From Pseudomonadota bacterium (GTDB lineage Bacteria > Pseudomonadota > Gammaproteobacteria > Steroidobacterales > Steroidobacteraceae): a DNA stretch of 9,886 nt. The stretch's first letter is position 1. Every line of letters starts with the position of its first letter. The stretch spans positions 1 through 9,886 of the forward strand of contig JAJXZV010000375.1 in assembly GCA_021779875.1 (NCBI GenBank), given 5' to 3'. The position numbers were made by a program, and so were the translations under genes. The notes beneath the pieces are model-generated. The model had not been told where the DNA came from, made no database searches, and worked only from the letters and a program-made list of their open reading frames with translations. Shown in pieces: positions 1 through 4,968 of the stretch.

Positions 1-182
1 TGAACGCCGAGTAGTTGCTGCGCGAGCAGAACCGCGTGCGCGCGGCCGCGCCGGCCACCCCGGCCACCCCGGCCGCCCCGGCCATCCCGGCCGCGCTGCC
101 CGACCCGGCTGGGGCGCCGCCCGCCGTCGCGGCGCACCCGGAAGCCGCACCGGCCGAAGGACACCCATCACCTCATGAGTGA
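1..182 (+). pseudogene. tatB: tatB 3' end, interrupted by an in-frame TAG
   Basis: This is the C-terminal end of TatB, the twin-arginine translocase subunit that receives Tat substrates with TatC; the N-terminal membrane helix lies outside the window. In the frame with codons at 3, 6, 9 and so on, the sequence reads NAE, then TAG at 12-14, then LLREQNRVRA, a long Ala/Pro-rich tail and HE, ending at TGA 180-182 and overlapping the tatC start by 8 bp. Helical residues followed by a Pro/Ala tail that overlaps tatC is the normal TatB arrangement, so the reading frame once ran to 182. The TAG is one base from CAG or GAG. The TatB tail is known to be largely dispensable, so a protein ending at base 14 could still work. 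Identity rests on position and composition only. A base-call error, or natural termination at 12-14, remains possible. Confidence 0.6.
51..95 (+). repeat. Five 9-bp CCGGCCnnn tandem units in the tatB tail
   Basis: Five consecutive 9-bp units (51-59, 60-68, 69-77, 78-86, 87-95) begin with CCGGCC and vary only in the last triplet (ACC, ACC, GCC, ATC, GCG). They encode Pro-Ala-X repeats in the TatB tail frame. The unit length is a multiple of three, so copy-number change would keep the frame. Such Pro/Ala linkers are common at TatB C-termini in high-GC bacteria. Confidence 0.7.
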
Positions 183-975
183 GTCCGGGGGCGAACCGGA
201 GCTCGCCGAAGGTACCCTGATCTCGCACCTGCTCGAGCTGCGCGATCGGTTGCTGAAGGCCATGCTGGCGGTGGGCATCTGCTTCGTGCCCTGCGCGGCG
301 TACATGAACGAGCTGTTCACCTTCGTCGCCAAGCCACTGATCGCCAAGCTGCCGGCCGGCGCCACGATCATCGCGACCAGCGTCGTGGCGCCCTTCACGG
401 TGCCGTTCAAGCTGGCGCTGCTGCTCGCCCTGGGGCTCGCCATCCCGTTCGTGCTGTATCAGGCCTGGGCGTTCGTCGCTCCCGGCCTCTATCGCCACGA
501 GAAGAAGCTGGCGGTGCCGCTGCTGATCTCGAGCGTGCTGCTGTTCTACCTCGGCGCGATCTTCGCCTACTTCGTGGTCTTCCCGGTGATGCTGAGCTTC
601 TTCGTCGCCACCACGCCCGCCGGCGTGCAGATGATGACCGACATGAGCAGCTATCTGGACTTCGTCATGATCCTGCTGCTGTCCTTCGGCATCGCCTTCG
701 AGGTGCCGGTGGCGACCGTGCTGCTGGTGTGGACCGGCATCGTGCGGTACGCGACGCTGAAGAAGAACCGCGGCTTCGTCCTGCTCGGCATCTTCATCTT
801 CGCCGCCTTCGTGACCCCGCCCGACGCGGTGTCGCAGAGCGCGATGGCCGTGCCGATGTACGGCCTGTACGAGATCGGCATCCTGATGGCGCGCCTGCTG
901 CTCAAGGACAAGATCGCGGCGCGCGAGCGGGAAGACGCCGCGCAGCGCGAGCCCGGGTCGGGCGACCGGCCGTGA
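175..975 (+). CDS. tatC: Sec-independent protein translocase subunit TatC
   Basis: TatC is the polytopic inner-membrane core of the twin-arginine translocase; with TatB it binds the RR signal peptide of folded precursors. The 266-residue product has the usual length and six hydrophobic segments. Family signatures are visible: HLLELRDRL at 18-26 (with the conserved Glu at 21), FVAPGLYRHEKK at 100-111 (with the first-periplasmic-loop Glu at 109, matching E. coli E103), SYLDFV at 159-164 and TPPD at 214-217. The tail after about residue 245 is charged and cytoplasmic. The start ATG lies inside the last codons of the tatB frame. An AAGGA sits at 157-161, 13 bp upstream, which is rather far, so translation would normally be coupled to tatB. 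The stop overlaps the GTG start of the next gene. Function is confident. Confidence 0.97.
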   Translation: MSESGGEPELAEGTLISHLLELRDRLLKAMLAVGICFVPCAAYMNELFTFVAKPLIAKLPAGATIIATSVVAPFTVPFKLALLLALGLAIPFVLYQAWAFVAPGLYRHEKKLAVPLLISSVLLFYLGAIFAYFVVFPVMLSFFVATTPAGVQMMTDMSSYLDFVMILLLSFGIAFEVPVATVLLVWTGIVRYATLKKNRGFVLLGIFIFAAFVTPPDAVSQSAMAVPMYGLYEIGILMARLLLKDKIAAREREDAAQREPGSGDRP

Positions 976-2450
976 GCGGGACCTTCCTCGGCCACCCGCG
1001 CGGCCTATCGACACTGTTCTTCACCGAGATGTGGGAGCGCTTCACCTTCTACGGCATGCGGGCGATCCTGGTGCTGTTCCTGGTCAACGCCGTCGCCCAG
1101 GGCGGCTTCGGCATCGACGACCGCACGGCGACCGCGATCTACGGGCTGTACACCGCCGCGGCGTATCTCGCGGCGCTCCCGGGCGGCTGGATCGCGGACC
1201 GATTGATCGGCGCGCAGCGCGCCGTGCTGGCCGGGGGCGTCGCGATCACCCTCGGCAACACCCTGCTCGCGCTGTCCTCGACGCCCCACGGCTTCTACCT
1301 CGGGCTGCTGGTGATCGTGATCGGCGTCGGCCTCCTCAAACCCAACGTGAGCGCCATCGTCGGCGGCCTGTACCCGGAGGGCGGCGCGCGCCTGGACGCC
1401 GGCTTCACCATCTTCTACATGGGCATCAACCTGGGCGCGACCATCGGCCCGCTGGTCACCGGCAAGGCGCAGGACTGGTTCGGGCCGCGGGCGGGTTTCG
1501 CCGCCGCCGCGCTGTTCATGGCCTGCGGCGTGCTGCAATTCCAGTTGAACCGGCACCGCCTGGCGGGCGCGGGCGCCTACGCCGCGCCGCAGGGCGCCGA
1601 ACGGATCGGCGCGCGCCGGCGCTGGCGAATTCTCGGTGTCTGCACCGCGGCTGCGGCGCTGCTGGTCGGCGCGGTGCACGTCGGCCTCGTGCCGGTGGAT
1701 CCCGTCGGTCTGGCGCATGCCGCCACGACGCTCATTCTGGCGATGGCGGTGCTGTACTTCGTGTACTACTTCCTCGCCGGGGGCCTCGACCGCGAGGAGC
1801 GCCGGCGCGGCGTCGTGATGGTCGTGCTGTTCCTCGGCTGCTCGCTGTTCTTCGCGGGTTACGAGCAGGCGGGCTCGAGCATGACCCTGTTCGCGGAGCG
1901 CTACACGGACCGGGTGGTGGGCGCCTCGGGATTCGTGATCCCCGCCGGCTGGTTCCAGTCGCTCAACCCCGCATTCATCATCCTGTTCGCGCCCATGTTC
2001 GCCTGGCTCTGGGTCGCGCTCGCGAGGCGCCACCTGAATCCCTCGGCGCCGGCGAAATTCGCGATCGCGGTGATGCTCATGGGTTCGGGATTCCTGCTCA
2101 TGGCGGCCGCCGCGAGCCTGGCGGCGAAGGGCGCCAAGGTGCTGCCGTACTGGCTGACCCTCACCTACCTGCTGCACACCTTCGGCGAGCTGTGCCTGAG
2201 CCCGGTCGGCCTCAGCTATTTCACCAAGCTCGCGCCCCGGCGGTTCGTCGGCCAGATGATGGGCATGTGGTTCCTCGCCATGTCGCTCGGCAACCTGGTC
2301 GCGGGGCTGATCGCCGGCGAGTTCGACGCCCGTAACGTCTCGGCCATGCCCGGGCAGTACCTGCACATCGTCTATTTCTCGGTGGGCCTCGGCGCGGCGC
2401 TGCTCGTCCTCAGCCGCCCGGTGAAGAGGCTGATGGGCGACGTCGAGTGA
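972..2450 (+). CDS. POT/PTR2-family proton-coupled oligopeptide transporter
   Basis: This is a major-facilitator protein of the proton-dependent oligopeptide transporter family, predicted to bring di- and tripeptides into the cytoplasm with protons. The 492-residue product has the family's multi-helix layout. Signatures seen: ExxERFxFYG at residues 19-28 (proton-coupling and peptide-binding motif on helix 1), GGWIADRLIG at 71-80, LKPN at 122-125 followed by FYMGINLGA at 148-156, a YEQxGSS motif in the second half, and GELCLSPVGLS on a late helix. I chose GTG 972 because it overlaps the tatC stop by 4 bp (GTGA) and the first residues run straight into helix 1. A longer reading from ATG 729 would only add tatC antiframe-like Arg-rich sequence. 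The neighbouring tatC is probably a transcript partner rather than a functional one. Substrate range cannot be read from sequence; some POT members carry nitrate or other small molecules. Confidence 0.93.
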   Translation: MSGTFLGHPRGLSTLFFTEMWERFTFYGMRAILVLFLVNAVAQGGFGIDDRTATAIYGLYTAAAYLAALPGGWIADRLIGAQRAVLAGGVAITLGNTLLALSSTPHGFYLGLLVIVIGVGLLKPNVSAIVGGLYPEGGARLDAGFTIFYMGINLGATIGPLVTGKAQDWFGPRAGFAAAALFMACGVLQFQLNRHRLAGAGAYAAPQGAERIGARRRWRILGVCTAAAALLVGAVHVGLVPVDPVGLAHAATTLILAMAVLYFVYYFLAGGLDREERRRGVVMVVLFLGCSLFFAGYEQAGSSMTLFAERYTDRVVGASGFVIPAGWFQSLNPAFIILFAPMFAWLWVALARRHLNPSAPAKFAIAVMLMGSGFLLMAAAASLAAKGAKVLPYWLTLTYLLHTFGELCLSPVGLSYFTKLAPRRFVGQMMGMWFLAMSLGNLVAGLIAGEFDARNVSAMPGQYLHIVYFSVGLGAALLVLSRPVKRLMGDVE

Positions 2451-3383
2451 ATGCGCCGGGATCCGCGCCATTCGCTGAAGCTGGCGTTGAGCCTCGGCAC
2501 CATCTACGTGGTGTGGGGCTCGAGCTTCCTGTTCACGAAGATCGCGGTCGGCGCGCTGCCCGGCGCCCTGTTCGCGGCCGCGCGCTTCGTCTCGGCCGGC
2601 GTCCTGCTCGCCCTGGTGGCCCGCTTCTGGGCCGGTGAGGCCTTCCCGCGGCGCATCGCCGACTGGTGGCACGCGACGGCCACCGGCTTCTTCATGGTGT
2701 TCGCGAGCAACGGGCTGAACGTCTGGGCGATGAACTACCTGCCGACCAACGAGTCCGCGCTGCTCAACGGCACTGCGGCCTTCTGGATCGCGGGACTGGG
2801 CGTGCTCGGTCCGCGCGGCCATCCCTTGAGCCGCTGGGCCGTGGCCGGGCTGTGCGTGGGCTTCGCCGGCACCGCGCTGATGCTGATACCGAGCGGCCGG
2901 CAGCACCCGGCCGCCACGCTCGCGCAGCTGGGCGTCCTGGTCGCCTGCCTCGCCTGGTCGCTCGGCACGCTGTATTACCGCAGCGTCGACACCCGGATCG
3001 GACCGCTGATGTTCATGTCGGTGCAGATGCTCATGGGCGGGCTCATGCTTTCGCTCGTCGCCCTCCTGCACGGCGATCTCGCGCGCTGGACCTGGAATCT
3101 CCCGGGCCTCGTGTCACTCGGCTATCTCACCCTGATCAGCTCGTGTCTGGCCTACGCGGCCTACGGCTGGCTCACGCGGCACGCCGCGCCGGCGGTCATC
3201 GGCACCTATGGATACGTCAATCCGGCGATCGCGACCTTTCTCGGCTGGCGGTTCCGCGACGAGCGGCTGACCGGCGTGCAGCTGGCCGGCATGGTGGTCA
3301 TCATCCTGGGAGTGGGCCTGCTCACGCTGCCGACCGCCGGTCTCGCCAATCCCGAGACGCTCAAGGAGCCGCCGAGTCCCTGA
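2451..3383 (+). CDS. EamA-family (DMT superfamily) transporter, YedA-like
   Basis: A 310-residue drug/metabolite transporter of the EamA type with ten hydrophobic segments in two homologous halves (about residues 12-146 and 155-297). Typical signatures are VWGSSFLFTKIAV at 21-33 near the start of the first half and YGYVNPAIATFLGW at 253-266 in the second. Members export amino acids, nucleosides or other metabolites across the inner membrane, and the substrate is not predictable here. The ATG directly follows the TGA of the peptide transporter with no gap and in the same frame, so no longer start exists and translation is probably coupled by termination-reinitiation. A peptide importer next to a metabolite exporter could balance amino acids released from peptides, but that is inference. 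The gene ends 28 bp from the convergent gene at 3412. That gap holds a GC-rich inverted repeat (3392-3397 with 3404-3409) without a T tract. Confidence 0.93.
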   Translation: MRRDPRHSLKLALSLGTIYVVWGSSFLFTKIAVGALPGALFAAARFVSAGVLLALVARFWAGEAFPRRIADWWHATATGFFMVFASNGLNVWAMNYLPTNESALLNGTAAFWIAGLGVLGPRGHPLSRWAVAGLCVGFAGTALMLIPSGRQHPAATLAQLGVLVACLAWSLGTLYYRSVDTRIGPLMFMSVQMLMGGLMLSLVALLHGDLARWTWNLPGLVSLGYLTLISSCLAYAAYGWLTRHAAPAVIGTYGYVNPAIATFLGWRFRDERLTGVQLAGMVVIILGVGLLTLPTAGLANPETLKEPPSP

Positions 3384-3411
3384 CCCGGGACGCGCGGGCG
3401 CCGCCGCGCAC

Positions 3412-3786
3412 TCAGCCGCGCTTGACGATGACGTCGATCCGCCCGTTCGAGCCGATGATCCAGGAGCCGACCACGCTCACCAGGCTCACGATCAGCGCGC
3501 TCGCGAGCGCCGACCCGAATCCCGCGAGGTGCATGCCGGGCAGCATCCAGGCGACCAGCGCCAGCATGCCGGCGTTGATCACCAGCAGGAACAGGCCGAG
3601 CGTCATGATGGTCATGGGCAGGGTGAGCAGGATCGCGATGGGGCGCACGACCGCGTTCACCACGCCGAGCAGGATGCCGGCGAGCACCAAGGTCATCGGG
3701 CCGTCGATCGACAGGCCGTGCACCCAGACGGTCGCGAACCACAGACCGAGCGCGACGACGGCGGCGCGGAGCAGAAATCCCTGCAT
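3412..3786 (-). CDS. Phage holin 4-2 / YvlD-family small membrane protein
   Basis: A 124-residue membrane protein with about four hydrophobic helices (roughly residues 5-22, 31-49, 53-81 and 89-112). It matches the family named 'phage holin family 4 superfamily IV' (YvlD/DUF360-like): an NAVVRPI stretch at 44-50, TLPMTIMTLGLF at 55-66 and an N-A-x-M segment at 71-74. Despite the name, these proteins are widespread chromosomal proteins of unknown function, and no phage gene lies nearby. I chose the ATG at 3786-3784 because a perfect AGGAGG (3796-3791) precedes it by 4 bases; an in-frame ATG eight codons upstream lies ahead of that ribosome-binding site. A weak minus-strand promoter-like pair lies upstream (TTGAAT at 3835-3830, AATATG at 3813-3808, spacing 16), so it may be transcribed separately from the SRPBCC gene 67 bp upstream. 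Role unknown. Confidence 0.87.
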   Translation of the reverse strand: MQGFLLRAAVVALGLWFATVWVHGLSIDGPMTLVLAGILLGVVNAVVRPIAILLTLPMTIMTLGLFLLVINAGMLALVAWMLPGMHLAGFGSALASALIVSLVSVVGSWIIGSNGRIDVIVKRG

Positions 3787-3853
3787 GGATCCTCCTGACA
3801 TGGCCACCATATTCCGCCGCTCGACCGGAATTCAAGGTCCTCCGGGCGGCCCT

Positions 3854-4372
3854 TCAATAGTCGAGCCCCGGCAGGGGCGGGTCCTTCTTGGGCGGGCGGG
3901 CGTCCCGCTTCGGCGTCGGCGGACTCTCGAGCGCCACCTTGATGCGCGCCATCTGCCGCTCCCAGCCCACGCGCAGGCGCAGATAGATCGGATCCCACTC
4001 GGTCGATTCGGAAATGCCGGAGCCGAGCAGCCGGAGCGAGGTCTTGCCCTCCCCGTGCCGCGGATCGAGCAGGAAGTCGTCGACCACGGCGCTGTCGCAG
4101 GGCGGCGCGTCGCGCGCCGGCAGGTAGATCAGACGCAGGCGCCGGTTGGCCTCGAACACGTCGATGTGCGCCTCCCGGCCGCCGGCGTGCGGCCTGCCGA
4201 GACGGTACACGCCGCCCTTGCGCGCATCGACCTCGGCCTCCTGGCCGGACCAGAGCCGGATCAAGGCGGGCTCGGTGAGGGCGCGCCACACGCGCGCCGG
4301 CGGCGCGGCGATCTCCACCAGATGGGCGTAGCCTCGGGTGCCGGAACGGGGCATTCGGCGGGGTGAACTCAT
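3854..4372 (-). CDS. SRPBCC (START-like / AHSA1-type) domain protein
   Basis: A 172-residue soluble protein whose first 145 residues resemble the SRPBCC ligand-binding fold. It has an initial strand YAHLVEIAAPPARVWRALTEP (about 15-35) with the characteristic 'I-x-A-P-x-x-V-W-x-A-L-T', then W41 and a G-G-x-Y segment at 53-56 as in AHSA1-like members. The tail after residue 150 is Pro/Lys-rich and probably disordered. No catalytic residues identify a reaction; such proteins bind hydrophobic ligands or act as co-chaperone-like domains. I chose the ATG at 4372-4370 because an AGGA lies 7 bases upstream. The longer frame back to 4441 would run through the divergent promoter and the neighbour's ribosome-binding site, and adds no fold-like sequence. 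It is divergent from the MAPEG gene. Confidence 0.8.
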   Translation of the reverse strand: MSSPRRMPRSGTRGYAHLVEIAAPPARVWRALTEPALIRLWSGQEAEVDARKGGVYRLGRPHAGGREAHIDVFEANRRLRLIYLPARDAPPCDSAVVDDFLLDPRHGEGKTSLRLLGSGISESTEWDPIYLRLRVGWERQMARIKVALESPPTPKRDARPPKKDPPLPGLDY

Positions 4373-4407
4373 GGGCGCATCCTGACGGAAAACGCCCCGC
4401 GGCGGAA

Positions 4408-4416
4408 TGCTAGAAT
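4408..4416 (+). promoter_or_regulatory. Putative extended -10 promoter of the MAPEG gene
   Basis: TGCTAGAAT fits an extended -10 element (TGn followed by TAGAAT, close to TATAAT) about 24 bp before the MAPEG start codon, leaving a short leader with the ribosome-binding site. No good -35 hexamer sits 16-18 bp upstream, which is acceptable for an extended -10 promoter. The only TGAC (in CTGACG, 4382-4387) is too far away at 23 bp. The 67-bp divergent gap must also hold the promoter of the SRPBCC gene, which I could not locate. Confidence 0.45.
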
Positions 4417-4439
4417 TCGCGCAGGCAGGAGGAACCCCC

Positions 4440-4829
4440 ATGGCTTATGTGGATATCGTGACCGCGCTCGCAGTTCTGCAGTTCATCTGGTTCGGCTTCC
4501 AGGTCGGCGGCGCGCGCGAGCGGCACGGCGTGAAGGCGCCGGCGGTCACCGGCCACGAGGTCTTCGAGCGGCACTTCCGGGTGCAGCAGAACACCCTGGA
4601 GATGCTCGTGGCGCTGCTGCCCGGCCTGTACCTGTTCAGCCGCTACTTCAATCCCCTGTGGGCCGCGGCGCTCGGAGCCGTGTATCTGATCGGCCGCCAG
4701 GTGTACGCGAGCGCGTACGTGCGGGACCCTTCGAAGCGCGGTCCGGGCTTCGGCCTGACCTTCCTGCCCGTCGCGATTCTCGTGATTGGCGGACTGGTCG
4801 GCGCGGTGCTCGCCCTGGTCGCACGTTGA
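4440..4829 (+). CDS. MAPEG-family membrane protein
   Basis: A 129-residue integral membrane protein of the MAPEG family (membrane-associated proteins in eicosanoid and glutathione metabolism), with four hydrophobic segments. The family signature is clear: E43-R-x-F-R47-x-Q-Q-N51-x-x-E54 at the start of the second helix, and GRQVYASAYVRDPSKRGPGF at 85-104 before the last helix. Bacterial members are microsomal-GST-like and may conjugate or reduce hydrophobic electrophiles with glutathione, but activity of this one is unproven. The ATG at 4440 has a perfect AGGAGG at 4427-4432, 7 bases upstream; the in-frame ATG at 4407 overlaps the -10 element and has no ribosome-binding site. The MAPEG stop is 41 bp before the riboswitch, so read-through from this gene could feed the riboswitch leader. 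A soluble GST lies further downstream at 7129. Confidence 0.92.
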   Translation: MAYVDIVTALAVLQFIWFGFQVGGARERHGVKAPAVTGHEVFERHFRVQQNTLEMLVALLPGLYLFSRYFNPLWAAALGAVYLIGRQVYASAYVRDPSKRGPGFGLTFLPVAILVIGGLVGAVLALVAR

Positions 4830-4870
4830 AATCGGGCCGCGAATCCCTTAACGTTCGCCCCTGATCGATT

Positions 4871-4968
4871 GGCTGGGGTGGCCCACGAGGGCCTGAGACG
4901 TCGGTGCGCACCCTGCGCACGCCGGCGAACCCATAGAACCTGATCCGGTTAATACCGGCGGAGGGAGC
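4871..4968 (+). promoter_or_regulatory. TPP riboswitch (THI element)
   Basis: The leader contains the conserved blocks of the thiamin-pyrophosphate aptamer in order. GGGGTG (4875-4880) is followed by hairpin GGCCC-ACGA-GGGCC (4880-4893) and the pyrimidine-binding CTGAGA (4893-4898). An optional stem follows: 4899-4903 pairs with 4923-4927, with inner helix GTGCGC 4904-4909 with GCGCAC 4915-4920. Then come ACCC (4929-4932, pairing with GGGT 4876-4879), ACCTGATC (4938-4945), hairpin CCGG-TTAATA-CCGG (4945-4958) and GCGGAGGGA (4958-4966). TPP binding stabilises this fold. The 3' strand carries the ribosome-binding site of the next gene and ends at its start codon, so translational repression at high TPP is the likely mechanism. 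No intrinsic terminator follows. The outermost stem looks short (about 3 bp, GCT 4872-4874 with AGC 4966-4968). Confidence 0.95.
4960..4964 (+). promoter_or_regulatory. Ribosome-binding site embedded in the TPP aptamer
   Basis: GGAGG lies inside the conserved GCGGAGGGA block of the aptamer, 4 bases before the receptor's ATG at 4969. No other Shine-Dalgarno candidate exists between the aptamer and the gene, so the ligand-bound fold would hide it directly. Confidence 0.85.

Noticed and set aside
729..971. Longer N-terminus for the peptide transporter starting at ATG 729
   Set aside because: The extra 81 residues lie inside tatC in another frame and are Arg-rich. The GTG at 972 overlaps the tatC stop and leads directly into the conserved first helix.
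1005..3071. 688-codon open frame on the minus strand opposite the POT and EamA genes
   Set aside because: Its translation is an Arg/Glu/Gln/His/Ala-rich mixture with no hydrophobic segments or motifs, as expected opposite a high-GC gene. Both plus-strand genes carry clear family signatures over the same bases.
3384..3411. Bidirectional terminator between the convergent EamA and holin-like genes
   Set aside because: The inverted repeat GCGCGG (3392-3397) with CCGCGC (3404-3409) has a 6-bp stem but no T tract on either side; in DNA this GC-rich such repeats arise by chance.
3412..3786. Prophage or lysis cassette suggested by the 'phage holin' family name
   Set aside because: No endolysin, spanin, integrase or structural gene is nearby, and this family is commonly chromosomal with unknown function.
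4830..4870. Promoter for the riboswitch-receptor transcript
   Set aside because: Only 41 bp lie between the MAPEG stop and the aptamer, and I find no convincing -10/-35 pair there. The promoter may lie inside the MAPEG gene or upstream of it, so I did not call one.
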